Shown here piece by piece: positions 27,835-36,842 of a stretch of 64,000 bases of DNA. The notes below the pieces were generated by a model. That model was not told the origin of the DNA. It saw nothing but the letters and a program-made list of their open reading frames with translations, and did no database searches. The DNA lies in assembly GCF_028683095.1 (NCBI RefSeq), contig NZ_JAJUBC010000019.1, forward strand, positions 1 to 64,000, in the 5' to 3' direction. The translations under genes and the position numbers were made by a program. The DNA is from Enterovibrio gelatinilyticus (GTDB lineage Bacteria; Pseudomonadota; Gammaproteobacteria; Enterobacterales; Vibrionaceae). The stretch's first letter is position 1, and each line of letters begins with the position of its first letter.

Positions 27835-30800
27835 GCCAAAAAAATCGTTTGCCGGAAGGCGGTCGCATTGATCGAAACTCTTCATTCACGTTTTCGTTCA
27901 ACGGTCAGGTTTACCAAGGACATAAAGGGGACACGTTAGCGTCAGCCTTGATTGCTAACGGCGTGAAAGTCGTAGGACGTAGCTTCAAATATCACCGCCC
28001 TCGCGGCATCGTCGGTGCGGGAGCGGAAGAGCCGAATGCGATCTTGCAATTAGGTTCTCAACCTTCAACCTCCACCCCCAATCAACGCGCAACGCAAACT
28101 GAGCTTTATGATGGCTTGGATGCGCGTGTCGTGAACGCATGGCCGAGCCTAGAGACAGATGCGTTAGCTATGGTCGGCAAAATTGGCGGCGCCATGATGC
28201 CGGCAGGCTTCTACTACAAAACCTTCATGTATCCGGAATCATTGTGGCCCACTTACGAAAAACACATTCGTAACGCGGCGGGGCTTGGGGAAATCCCTCG
28301 CGCAAATGATCCTGACAAATACGACAAAATGCATCATCACTGTGATGTGTTGATTGTCGGGGCTGGCGCAGCAGGATTAATGGCTGCGAGAACCTTGGTT
28401 GGGAAAGGGCTTCGCGTGATGCTTGTGGACGAACAAGCTGAAATGGGAGGCAGTTTGCTGCATTGCCGAGAGGCGATCAACGGTCAACCCGCGGATCGCT
28501 GGGTGGCAGAGACACTTGATGTTCTAGCTAAAGACCGCGATTGCACGCTATTGCCACGTAGCACGGCGTTTGGCTACTACGACCATAATTTCGTGGGAGT
28601 GGTAGAGAGAAAAACGGATCACCTCGGTGATGAGGTGCATGGCATTCGACAACGTATGCACCATATTCGAGCGGAGCGGGTTTTGCTGGCAACGGGCGCC
28701 ATTGAACGGCCTTTGGTGTTTGGTAACAACGATTTGCCCGGCAGTATGTTGGCCTCCGCCGTTTCTATCTATCTTCGTCGGTATGGCGTTGCTGCGGGCG
28801 AAAAGCTGGTGCTGATGACCACCAATGATGAAGCCTATGACGCGGCGATTGATTGGCATCAAAGCGGAAGAACGGTTGCGGCGATTGTTGATACGCGTCC
28901 GTTTTCTGATGGCGATCGGGTCCAGAAGGCGAAAGATCTGGGGATCACGGTTTACCAAGGTCATGCCGTGATGAACCTGAAAGGAAGCCACGAAGTGACG
29001 GGTGCTGAAGTGGTGGCTATTGATAAAACGGGCAGCAGTGTCACCGGCACAACATCGGTTATTGCGTGCGACACGGTTGCCAGCAGTGGAGGGTGGAGTC
29101 CTGCCTTGCATCTGAGTTGTCATACGGGCGGACGCCCACTCTGGCGTGATGATATTGCCGCGTTTGTTCCATCAAACAGCGTGAAAGGGATGGACTATGC
29201 TGGTGCGGTGGCGGGTGTTGGCGAGTTGGCTGACGTGATCAATGAAGGGGCAGAAGCTGCAATGCGCTTGGCGCAGGCACTAGGCGTTTCTGTTGATAAG
29301 CCTGATATGCCAGATGTTGATACTCTGACATCAACACCTGCAATGGCATTGTACCTTGCACCGCATCGCCTTCCTAACAGCCGTGCACCTAAGCAGTTTG
29401 TCGATTTCCAAAACGATGTAACAGCGGCGGGTATTGAGCTGGCTGTGCGTGAAGGGTACGAATCCATTGAGCACATCAAGCGTTACACAGCGATGGGATT
29501 TGGCACCGATCAAGGCAAAACTGGCAACATCAATGGCATGGCGATAGCCGCCAATGCAATGGGAAAAACCATCCCCGAAACGGGCACGACGATTTTCCGC
29601 CCTATGTACACGCCTGTTACCTTTGGTGCGTTGGCAGGACGTGATGTGGGGAAAACGTTTGACCCTGCACGCTACACGGCGATGCATGCATGGCATGTTC
29701 AACATGGCGCCAAGTTTGAAAATGTGGGGCAATGGAAGCGACCTTGGTATTACCCGAAAGGGAATGAAACCATGGCGCAAGCTTTGGGTCGAGAATGTCG
29801 CGCAACACGAGAAAGCGTTGGAATATTGGATGCCTCGACCTTAGGGAAAATCGATATTCAAGGCAAAGATGTCCGAGAATTTCTCAATCGCATCTACACC
29901 AACGGGTGGGACAAACTCGCTCCGGGGCGTTGCCGTTATGGTTTGATGTGTCACGAAGACGGCATGGTGTTTGATGATGGCGTGACTTCTTGCATCTCAG
30001 ATGACCATTTCTTGATGACAACCACTTCTGGTGGAGCCGCAGGTGTATTGCGTTGGTTAGAAGCGTGGCACCAAACAGAATGGCCTGAACTTGACCTTTA
30101 CTTTACCAGTGTGACCGATCATTGGGCGACCATGACGATTTCTGGGCCTAACTGCCGTAATGTTTTGCAGCAACTGGTCGGTGATGAAGATATCTCAGAA
30201 GAAGCAATGCCTTTTATGAGCTGGAAACCGATGACAGTGGCTGGCGTGGAAGGGCGAGTATTTCGCATCAGTTTCACGGGCGAATTGTCTTTTGAAATCA
30301 ATGTAAATGCCAATGCAGGAATGTATGTGTGGGAACAAGTGATGAAAGCGGGGGCACCGTATAACATCACGCCGTATGGCACAGAAACCATGCACATTTT
30401 GCGTGCTGAAAAGGGCTTTATTATTGTTGGTCAAGACACCGATGGTTCGGTCACGCCACAAGATTTGAATATGGGTTGGATAACCGGAAAGCAGAAAACC
30501 TTCAGTTTTCTGGGGCGTCGCTCATGGACGCGTGAAGATACCATTCGTACGGACAGAAAACAGCTGGTGGGCCTGAAATGCACTGAACCTAACAAGGTTA
30601 TTCCGGAAGGTGCGCAAGCGGTGGATAATCCAGAGCAACCGATTCCAATGACCATGGTGGGGCACGTCACTTCTTCGTACTTCAGTGACGTTCTAGGTGA
30701 GTCCATTGCTTTTGGGCTAATCAAAAACGGCCTGAACCGAATGGGTGATCATGTCTACTTCCCATTGGCAGACGGTAACGTATTGAAAGCTCAGATATGC

Positions 30801-31457
30801 AGTTCAGTGTTTTATGACACCAAAAACGAGAAGCCTGCGCAATCAAAAGATGAAGACGTATCACCGCTTGAAGAGGCTTATACTGTTCAGAATGCGCTGC
30901 CTTTACATCATTTAGGTCAATCTCAAACCGCGTCTGCGGGTGTGCACTTGCATGAAACGAAGAACATGAGCCAAGTTGTTCTGCGTGGAGCGCCTACCGC
31001 GGAGTTTGTTACGAATATCGAGCAAGCACTGGGGATGTCGTTGCCAACCAAGTCGTGTTCATCATCCGAGTCTGATGATTATCAAATTTGGTGGCAATCG
31101 CCGGATGAATGGCTCGTGTTGAGTACTGCAAAATCAGCCCAAGAGATTGAAACATCTCTGCGTGCTGTGTTGAGTGGACATTATCAAGTGGTGGATGTGT
31201 CGGGTGGTCAGTCGTTGGTGACCTTATCCGGCTCTCACGCGCTAGATGTGCTGAAAAAATCTGTCTCTTACGACGTTGATTCACGCCACTTTGGCGTCGG
31301 TAAATGCGTCGGTACGACATTTGCCAAAGCGCAAGTGTTTATGCGCCACCGTAGCGAAAACTGTTACGATCTCGTGGTGAGACGCAGCTTTGCAGACTAC
31401 ATCGCGCTGTGGATCCAAGATGCGGCTGAGGAATATGGCCTGACACTAGATTGCTAA
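27831..31457 (+). CDS. soxA: Sarcosine oxidase alpha-gamma fusion protein
   Basis: 1208 residues, about 200 longer than a usual alpha subunit. Residues 1-~985 are SoxA: N-terminal FSFNGQVYQGHKGDTLASAL and SFKYHRPRGI, a dinucleotide-binding CDVLIVGAGAAGLMAARTL near 172, then a C-terminal aminomethyltransferase-like (GcvT) half that binds tetrahydrofolate (PGRCRYGLMCHEDGMVFDDG, ILRAEKGFIIVGQDTDG). After an acidic linker (KPAQSKDEDVSPLEEAY), residues ~1010-1208 match the gamma subunit SoxG (WWQSPDEWLVLS, VVDVSGGQSLVTLSG, DVDSRHFGVGKCVGTTFAK, VVRRSFADYIALWI). No stop or frameshift separates them, and no separate soxG follows; a terminator does. Confidence 0.92.
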   Translation: MSQKNRLPEGGRIDRNSSFTFSFNGQVYQGHKGDTLASALIANGVKVVGRSFKYHRPRGIVGAGAEEPNAILQLGSQPSTSTPNQRATQTELYDGLDARVVNAWPSLETDALAMVGKIGGAMMPAGFYYKTFMYPESLWPTYEKHIRNAAGLGEIPRANDPDKYDKMHHHCDVLIVGAGAAGLMAARTLVGKGLRVMLVDEQAEMGGSLLHCREAINGQPADRWVAETLDVLAKDRDCTLLPRSTAFGYYDHNFVGVVERKTDHLGDEVHGIRQRMHHIRAERVLLATGAIERPLVFGNNDLPGSMLASAVSIYLRRYGVAAGEKLVLMTTNDEAYDAAIDWHQSGRTVAAIVDTRPFSDGDRVQKAKDLGITVYQGHAVMNLKGSHEVTGAEVVAIDKTGSSVTGTTSVIACDTVASSGGWSPALHLSCHTGGRPLWRDDIAAFVPSNSVKGMDYAGAVAGVGELADVINEGAEAAMRLAQALGVSVDKPDMPDVDTLTSTPAMALYLAPHRLPNSRAPKQFVDFQNDVTAAGIELAVREGYESIEHIKRYTAMGFGTDQGKTGNINGMAIAANAMGKTIPETGTTIFRPMYTPVTFGALAGRDVGKTFDPARYTAMHAWHVQHGAKFENVGQWKRPWYYPKGNETMAQALGRECRATRESVGILDASTLGKIDIQGKDVREFLNRIYTNGWDKLAPGRCRYGLMCHEDGMVFDDGVTSCISDDHFLMTTTSGGAAGVLRWLEAWHQTEWPELDLYFTSVTDHWATMTISGPNCRNVLQQLVGDEDISEEAMPFMSWKPMTVAGVEGRVFRISFTGELSFEINVNANAGMYVWEQVMKAGAPYNITPYGTETMHILRAEKGFIIVGQDTDGSVTPQDLNMGWITGKQKTFSFLGRRSWTREDTIRTDRKQLVGLKCTEPNKVIPEGAQAVDNPEQPIPMTMVGHVTSSYFSDVLGESIAFGLIKNGLNRMGDHVYFPLADGNVLKAQICSSVFYDTKNEKPAQSKDEDVSPLEEAYTVQNALPLHHLGQSQTASAGVHLHETKNMSQVVLRGAPTAEFVTNIEQALGMSLPTKSCSSSESDDYQIWWQSPDEWLVLSTAKSAQEIETSLRAVLSGHYQVVDVSGGQSLVTLSGSHALDVLKKSVSYDVDSRHFGVGKCVGTTFAKAQVFMRHRSENCYDLVVRRSFADYIALWIQDAAEEYGLTLDC

Positions 31458-31506
31458 ACGATAGCTCACGCCATTGGATGGTTGGCGTGAAAATTCAACG
31501 TCTATT

Positions 31507-31533
31507 AGCCCGCACTTTGTGCGGGCTTCTTAT
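31507..31533 (+). terminator. Terminator of the sox operon
   Basis: 9-bp stem AGCCCGCAC / GTGCGGGCT with loop TTT, then TCTTATT. It lies 50 bases after the soxAG stop. Confidence 0.8.
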
Positions 31534-31636
31534 TACTTGGAAAACATGGTTGCCAAGCTGTTTCAATGCCACTCTGTTTGTATGCGGATATCACTTTAGG
31601 CACGTTATTCCCGCCAATCAAAGGAGATAAATCGCT

Positions 31637-31663
31637 ATGATCGACATAAACCGATTCAATTGA
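31637..31663 (+). CDS. Possible 8-codon leader ORF before the TauE gene
   Basis: ATG at 31637 preceded by a perfect AAGGAG (31621-31626) encodes MIDINRFN and stops at 31663, ten bases before the TTG start of the TauE gene. The good ribosome binding site belongs to this tiny frame rather than to the long gene. It may be a leader or a chance match. Confidence 0.3.
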   Translation: MIDINRFN

Positions 31664-31673
31664 GAATGCGTAC

Positions 31674-32441
31674 TTGCCAGTCATCACTGACCCTTATTTC
31701 TATCTTCTATCCGTTCCCGCGGTGCTGATTTATGGCATTGGTAAAGGGGGGCTGGGTGGCGCGTTGGGGATCATAGCAGTGCCCTTGATGGCCTTTGCCA
31801 TTGCACCCACGCAAGCTGCGGCGATATTGCTTCCTATCTTACTGGCGATGGATTTCTTCGCAGTACGCTATCACTATAAAAGCGCAGACTACGTCGTAAT
31901 AAAGCGCATGCTGCCGGGGGCATTGCTCGGTGTTGCTCTTGCTGGCTTTTATATTCATGCCGTACCCCAAGCTGGGCTGAAGTTGACCATTGGTTTTCTT
32001 TCGCTGTGGTTTTGTATTCACTATGTTTTGTCTGAATTCGGTCTTATGAAAGCGGCGAAAAAGCAAAAGGGGAAAATGGCAGCCATGATTTGGGGTGGTG
32101 TTAGTGGTTTTTCTAGCACAACGATACATGCAGGCGGCGGGCCAGCAAGCATATACCTTTTGCCACAAAAGCTTGAGAAAGTGACGCTGGTAGCCACCAT
32201 GGCGGTTTTTTTCGCTCTGTTGAATGTGGTGAAGGTGATCCCTTATGCGGCGATTGGCGAATTTGATCAAACGAACTTGTTGACCGCACTGATCTTGATT
32301 CCGCTGGCACCGCTTGGCGTAAAAATGGGAGTTTGGATGCTGCATCGTGTCAGCCAAAAACGTATCTATCAACTGTGCTATTTGTTTCTGTTTCTTTCAG
32401 GTATCAAGCTGTCTGCGGATGGGATCATCAGCTTGATATAA
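31674..32441 (+). CDS. TauE/SafE family sulfite exporter-like membrane protein
   Basis: 255 residues with about eight hydrophobic segments. The family pattern is clear: GKGGLGGALGIIAVPLMAF at the N-terminus and GVSGFSSTTIHAGGGPASIYLLPQ in the middle. Such proteins export sulfite, sulfoacetate or related anions. The only in-frame start is TTG at 31674 with no good ribosome binding site, which is unusual; translation may depend on the tiny frame just upstream. It follows sox behind a terminator. Confidence 0.85.
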   Translation: MPVITDPYFYLLSVPAVLIYGIGKGGLGGALGIIAVPLMAFAIAPTQAAAILLPILLAMDFFAVRYHYKSADYVVIKRMLPGALLGVALAGFYIHAVPQAGLKLTIGFLSLWFCIHYVLSEFGLMKAAKKQKGKMAAMIWGGVSGFSSTTIHAGGGPASIYLLPQKLEKVTLVATMAVFFALLNVVKVIPYAAIGEFDQTNLLTALILIPLAPLGVKMGVWMLHRVSQKRIYQLCYLFLFLSGIKLSADGIISLI

Positions 32442-32469
32442 CACGGCATCACAATCTTAGCTGTTAACC

Positions 32470-33297
32470 TTACTGTCGGCTCAAACGAAACGCGAGCGAC
32501 ACTGCCAAAGACTGCGCCAAGCATAAGGTAGCGGTTTGTGAACGAAATGACTCCACGGCGGCTTCTTTTATCACAAAGCACACATCACTGTTCGCGGCTA
32601 AAGGGCTTACTTGACTGTCTGTGAAGACGATCTTTTTCGCTTTAGATTGGGTGGCGTGATCACAAAGCTCAATGGTCTCAGGTGAATATGGCGAAAAACT
32701 CGCACCAATCACCACATCCTTTTCACCGACTAGCGCCAACTGCTCCGAAGCCATGCAACCAAAGCCATCTACCAAAACCACTCGTCGTTCAAGATGACGA
32801 AGAGCATAAGAAAGGTAAGACGCGATACTAAATGCGCGGCGCATGGCGACCACGTAGATAGTGTCCGCATGTTCGAGTAGGTCTACCGCGGCATCAAGCT
32901 GCTCAGGACTGACGGAACTGGTCAGTTCCTGCAAGGCGACGGTATTCGCCAGTGTAAACTGTTGAAGAATGTCGCTAGGTGTCTCTAGTGAAGCATCTGA
33001 TTGGTTATTTTTGAGGAGCTTAGCGCGCTCAGTGTAACTGCTCGTTTCTTCGACTAAATTCTTGCGAAAAAGCTGCTTCATTTCATTGAAGCCACTAAAG
33101 TCGAACGCGTTGGCAAAGCGAATTAGGGTAGAAGGTGGCACATTGGCGTGCGTGGCGATCACGGCGACCGTATCAAAGGCAATACTGTTTGGGTTGTCGA
33201 GAACATAGTGGGCGACTTGTTGCAATCGCTTACTCAAGTCGTGATAGCGTTGTCGGATTTGTTGCTGTAATTCAGCGAGGTGAGTTGCCGTAGCCAT
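32470..33297 (-). CDS. MurR/RpiR family transcriptional regulator with SIS domain
   Basis: 275 residues. An N-terminal HTH_6 domain (1-80: YVLDNPNSIAFDTVAVIATH, then PPSTLIRFANAFDFSGFNEM) is followed by a SIS sugar-phosphate-binding domain (about 125-255: ADTIYVVAMRRAFSIASYLS, VVIGASFSPYSPETIELCDH). The ligand is usually a phosphosugar; here no sugar catabolic gene is adjacent. Convergent with the TauE gene, with 28 bases between stops. Confidence 0.9.
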   Translation of the reverse strand: MATATHLAELQQQIRQRYHDLSKRLQQVAHYVLDNPNSIAFDTVAVIATHANVPPSTLIRFANAFDFSGFNEMKQLFRKNLVEETSSYTERAKLLKNNQSDASLETPSDILQQFTLANTVALQELTSSVSPEQLDAAVDLLEHADTIYVVAMRRAFSIASYLSYALRHLERRVVLVDGFGCMASEQLALVGEKDVVIGASFSPYSPETIELCDHATQSKAKKIVFTDSQVSPLAANSDVCFVIKEAAVESFRSQTATLCLAQSLAVSLAFRLSRQ

Positions 33298-33404
33298 AGA
33301 GTGCTCGATTCAGTTCCATCTATGGCAAGTGTAATGTTTCGAAATGAAATTTAAAATGGAATTTTTATTTCACTATCAATTTATCTGCTTGATGATCGCT
33401 CCGC

Positions 33405-33668
33405 TTACTTCAGGCCAAAGCTGAATTGCTTAAAATGCGGGTTGTCGACCAACACCTCTAATGAAGCAACATCATCGAGCACCACAAGTTCTGTGGCACG
33501 CTGTTGGTTGCGGTCTGTATCTAGTGAAATACATTCCTCACGGTCAGCGTTTCGCGTCGTGTCTTTAGCAATGCCCTCTATGGTTTCACCCGAGCGTAAA
33601 ACGAGTTTGATGGGGTAGCGAAACAAGCAGACAATTTCCACGCAATCATAGTCATCGCATTTGATCAT
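33405..33668 (-). CDS. rof: Rof-like Rho-binding antiterminator (YaeO family)
   Basis: 87 residues. The N-terminal ICxDYD-type motif (IKCDDYDCVEIVCLF) and LVLRSGETIEGIAKDT match the Rof/YaeO family, whose Escherichia coli member binds Rho and inhibits termination. The Sm-like beta fold seems complete. Ribosome binding site GAGGGAG before ATG 33668. The extra C-terminal NPHFKQFSFGLK is seen in the Vibrio-type branch as far as I recall. Confidence 0.8.
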   Translation of the reverse strand: MIKCDDYDCVEIVCLFRYPIKLVLRSGETIEGIAKDTTRNADREECISLDTDRNQQRATELVVLDDVASLEVLVDNPHFKQFSFGLK

Positions 33669-33768
33669 TGAACAATCTCCCTCAATTTATGCTTTTGTAC
33701 TCAAGCCACCTCAACAACGGCGAGATAACTTGAGAACATGACAAGGCTAAGTGTCGCCTAGGATGCGA

Positions 33769-34440
33769 TTACTTGCTAGTGGTGCCATTAGGGATGATCA
33801 ATGAACGTACTTCTACTCGACGGTTCTGCGCTTTTCCTGCTGCGGTTGTATTGTTAGCAATAGGGGCGGTTTCACCACGGGAAAGCGTTTTAAGTGCAGC
33901 CGTGTTGCCCGCTGATGTGGTGAGGTAGCCTTTCACAGAATCAGCACGTTGAAGCCCAAGCTTCAGGTTGTAGGCGTGGCTACCAACACTGTCGGTGTGC
34001 CCTTCAATGGATAACGCGGTTTGGCTGCGTTTGATTGTATCGACCACACTTGCAAGGATTTTTTTGCCAGTTGATGTGAGAGATGACTTATCAAAACCAA
34101 AGTGCACCATGGCAACAAGTTGATTGTGATGTGATGAAACACGGGGTGTCTCGCGAACTAAAAGCTCAGCACATTCTTTGTTGAGGCCGGCGTTCACCAA
34201 GGCGTCAATGAACAACGGGGTGGTGGGATGTGTTGTCATCGGTGCTTCTAATTGAACATACTGTGATTTATGAAAAAACACTTCAGTGGATTGGCCCACA
34301 TCAATGCGAAAGGCGACCTCTGTGTTTTTATCCGAACAGATATCTTCAAATACAGTTGTTGAAATATTTTCAGCAAAAGAAATAGAACTAACAGCACTCA
34401 AGGTAATTGCCAGTGCTGTTATTGAAAATGCTGACTTCAT
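33769..34440 (-). CDS. OmpA-family protein, last gene of the Tad operon
   Basis: 223 residues with a signal peptide (MKSAFSITALAITLSAVSSISFAENIS). The C-terminal OmpA/MotB peptidoglycan-binding domain (about 120-220) shows VHFGFDKSSLTSTGKKIL, LSIEGHTDSVGSHAYNLKLG and AQNRRVEVR. It probably anchors the pilus machine to the cell wall. I placed the start at ATG 34440 with GGAGA upstream, rather than the TTG at 34566 that lies inside tadG. It follows tadG by 19 bases. Confidence 0.85.
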   Translation of the reverse strand: MKSAFSITALAITLSAVSSISFAENISTTVFEDICSDKNTEVAFRIDVGQSTEVFFHKSQYVQLEAPMTTHPTTPLFIDALVNAGLNKECAELLVRETPRVSSHHNQLVAMVHFGFDKSSLTSTGKKILASVVDTIKRSQTALSIEGHTDSVGSHAYNLKLGLQRADSVKGYLTTSAGNTAALKTLSRGETAPIANNTTAAGKAQNRRVEVRSLIIPNGTTSK

Positions 34441-34459
34441 AATGTCTCCATAAGCGTTC

Positions 34460-35809
34460 TTAACTGCCAACGTACAAGCGCCCAACTTCTTCACTGATAA
34501 GCTCAAGAACCGTTTCATAGATATCCTTGTATGAGCTCGCTGATTGAATGTTTTCAGCACCAGCACAAGTCTGCAATCCTGGGTTTAGCGAAATGTCGTA
34601 GTCAAAACCAATCACAAATATTCGAGCTTCGACAGCCCGACCATTGATTTGCCTTTGTTCTAACTTCGTTATGATGTTGTCGCATAGCCCAGCGTTATAG
34701 AGTCGTAGTGCGGCATAGCTGGGAAAGCGATTGTCATGGGCGTAGTCGGGGTGCCAATCTGCGCCATCAGAGAGAACAATGATGAGTTTTCGAACGTTTT
34801 CTCCGCCGTTAATAATCTTCGCTGCCTCGAGAATACCTTCGAAAGAAGCGGTCCCATGGCTGGGGATAAAATGATCGATCGTTGTTCTGAAATTAGCAAA
34901 ATTATCAGTTAACCCCAGCGTCCTGAAGGACGAACTATCATTAGGATCTCTGCCGATGATGGATGTTCTCGGTGTTGTGAGAGGGGCTGCGACGGTAGCT
35001 GCATAGTTGATATTGGGAATGTTATTCCACCACTGGTATGATCTAGAACCATTGCCGTAGTACTGAACATTGCTGTAGTAGGAACCGAGATCATGGGGAT
35101 ACATGTTGTATCCAATAAACGCCGCACGGTTTGCGAGTTGCTCGTCGCCAATCTCTTGCTCAGTGGAATCATTGTATGACTCCAGCCTTTCAGTAATGCG
35201 TTTTATGACCTCAACAACTCCCTCATATTTTGAGTTGATATGACTGAATTCATCGTCGTCGTCATTATTGTTATCGTTTTCTTCCCATGCGCTCGCCATT
35301 GATCCAGAGAAATCCGCGACGAAGGCGACATCAATGGTAAAGCCCTGATATTTACGTGCCGTTGCTTCTCCGCCCATGGTGATCTTTTCTTCATACCCTT
35401 GATGATAATCGCTCTTCGGATACCAACTGGTGAAATCTGATTCGACGCTGACTCGATACTGGGTAAAAATTAAGCCATCACGGTCATAAACCCCCGCTTT
35501 CCCGCATTGTTCTCCATAGATCTCATCGCAACTCGTTCTTTGGACATTGATGTCAGAAGCGTTGATGTCGCCGTCTGGTGCGTAATTGTCGACAAAGCCT
35601 TTGGCCAATATTTGATTTTCATGGACGACGGTTGAAGCATTAGCAGCGACGGCAAGAGAGGCCATTTCAACGCCATCATTGACCCGAGCATGGGTTTGTA
35701 AATAGCGCGTCGATTCAATGGCGAGAACAAATACGCTGAACAATAGTGGAAAAGCGATAATGTAGAAGATGGTCGCTACGCCACGTTGTTTTGAAGAACT
35801 TGATTTCAT
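34460..35809 (-). CDS. tadG: TadG-like pilus assembly protein with von Willebrand factor A domain
   Basis: 449 residues. The N-terminus is a TadE/TadG pseudopilin-like segment (QRGVATIFYIIAFPLLFSVF) with one membrane helix. A VWA domain follows from about 155, with MIDAS motif DFSGSMASA and a later KLIIVLSDGADWHPD. A low-complexity EENDNNNDDDDE loop follows the MIDAS. Start ATG 35809 has AGGATTGAG upstream and lies 11 bases after the tadF stop; the longer frame from 35863 would overlap tadF. A minor pilin or tip adhesin is likely by analogy. Confidence 0.85.
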   Translation of the reverse strand: MKSSSSKQRGVATIFYIIAFPLLFSVFVLAIESTRYLQTHARVNDGVEMASLAVAANASTVVHENQILAKGFVDNYAPDGDINASDINVQRTSCDEIYGEQCGKAGVYDRDGLIFTQYRVSVESDFTSWYPKSDYHQGYEEKITMGGEATARKYQGFTIDVAFVADFSGSMASAWEENDNNNDDDDEFSHINSKYEGVVEVIKRITERLESYNDSTEQEIGDEQLANRAAFIGYNMYPHDLGSYYSNVQYYGNGSRSYQWWNNIPNINYAATVAAPLTTPRTSIIGRDPNDSSSFRTLGLTDNFANFRTTIDHFIPSHGTASFEGILEAAKIINGGENVRKLIIVLSDGADWHPDYAHDNRFPSYAALRLYNAGLCDNIITKLEQRQINGRAVEARIFVIGFDYDISLNPGLQTCAGAENIQSASSYKDIYETVLELISEEVGRLYVGS

Positions 35810-35820
35810 CGCACTCAATC

Positions 35821-36375
35821 CTATCGACCTACTGATATTGAGGTTGAGCGAGCCAACTCCCAAGTTTCGCCCATGAGTTTTCCGAACATATTGTCCGTTT
35901 TATAACAAAGAGTGATTTGATACAGCGTTAGTCGATTACCGAAGTTGGTCACTGGCGCGAGTTCTGACTTTAAGCTGAGCCTTTTAACAGGCGCGCATCC
36001 ATAATCACCAACATCAAAGATATTAACCCCAGTCTGAGCGGAAATAGGTTGTTGCTCACTGTTGAATCGCTGTTGTTCGATCACCATGCCGAGACGACTC
36101 GGTTCGAAGCCGTTCATTGTTGCATCTAAGGATGTCGACACTAAACGAAACAATGTGGATGTTTGCGCAATTGTCATTTTGTCTTCTCCATCAAAGAGTT
36201 GAGTCCGCTCTTTAACTAGGCTTACCGTTGAATAGGAAAGACGATCCAGCTTTCCGACAACGGCTTGTTTTGAAACAACATCCATAGTGAAAACACAAAT
36301 AAAACTGAATGCGATCAGAATGACGACAAGTTCAATGGTGAATGTGCCACGTTGTTTATTGGCTAAATTGGTCAC
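35821..36375 (-). CDS. tadF: TadF-like pseudopilin
   Basis: About 184 residues with the TadE-like N-terminus QRGTFTIELVVILIAFSFIC and one membrane helix, then a periplasmic domain. The conserved Glu five residues after the processing site is in FTIEL. The start is uncertain: GTG 36375 has AGGA at good spacing and overlaps tadE by 20 bases; GTG 36405 lies further in and has no ribosome binding site. It sits between tadE and tadG as in other Tad loci. Confidence 0.8.
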   Translation of the reverse strand: MTNLANKQRGTFTIELVVILIAFSFICVFTMDVVSKQAVVGKLDRLSYSTVSLVKERTQLFDGEDKMTIAQTSTLFRLVSTSLDATMNGFEPSRLGMVIEQQRFNSEQQPISAQTGVNIFDVGDYGCAPVKRLSLKSELAPVTNFGNRLTLYQITLCYKTDNMFGKLMGETWELARSTSISVGR

Positions 36376-36841
36376 GTTCAAATTCCTGAATAGCAATGAC
36401 TTCACGAGATAAATTCAATGTCTCTGCATCATACAAATACGAGAACATGGGTTCGTATTCGTAGCTCACTTGGTAAAGGGCAATGGGTTTGTCCGAGCCC
36501 AATACGGTGCCAGCCCTTGACGCCGCGCTGTCTAATGAGTCATAAAATTCAACAGAGATACTGAATTTGGTAGGGTCAACAACCTTTGTCCAAAAGTCAT
36601 TACTGTTGCTGATCGCCGTTCGGAATATGGACTCATAATTCGCATTTGCAGAGGATCTAGCAGTGCGAGAAGATTCTGAAATGGCGTAATCAACCACTGA
36701 CGATAAATAGCCAATGACACATATTTCGACCCAAAACATGAGAAAGAAAAACAGGAGCGGAAAGCCGATGGCAAACTCGAGGGTAATAACACCTGATTGT
36801 TGGTTCTTTCTTCGTGTGTGTTTTCGCCTTAACGATCTCAT
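36356..36841 (-). CDS. tadE: TadE-like pseudopilin
   Basis: 161 residues. NQQSGVITLEFAIGFPLLFFF is the TadE membrane segment with the Glu after the prepilin peptidase site; a periplasmic domain follows. ATG 36841 lies one base after the tadD stop, so the two are translationally linked. Confidence 0.87.
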   Translation of the reverse strand: MRSLRRKHTRRKNQQSGVITLEFAIGFPLLFFFLMFWVEICVIGYLSSVVDYAISESSRTARSSANANYESIFRTAISNSNDFWTKVVDPTKFSISVEFYDSLDSAASRAGTVLGSDKPIALYQVSYEYEPMFSYLYDAETLNLSREVIAIQEFERDQFSQ

Positions 36842-36842
36842 G

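Noticed and set aside
31505-31687. 60-codon minus frame between sox and the TauE gene.
   Set aside because: It reads through the sox terminator and overlaps the TauE start; no known pattern.
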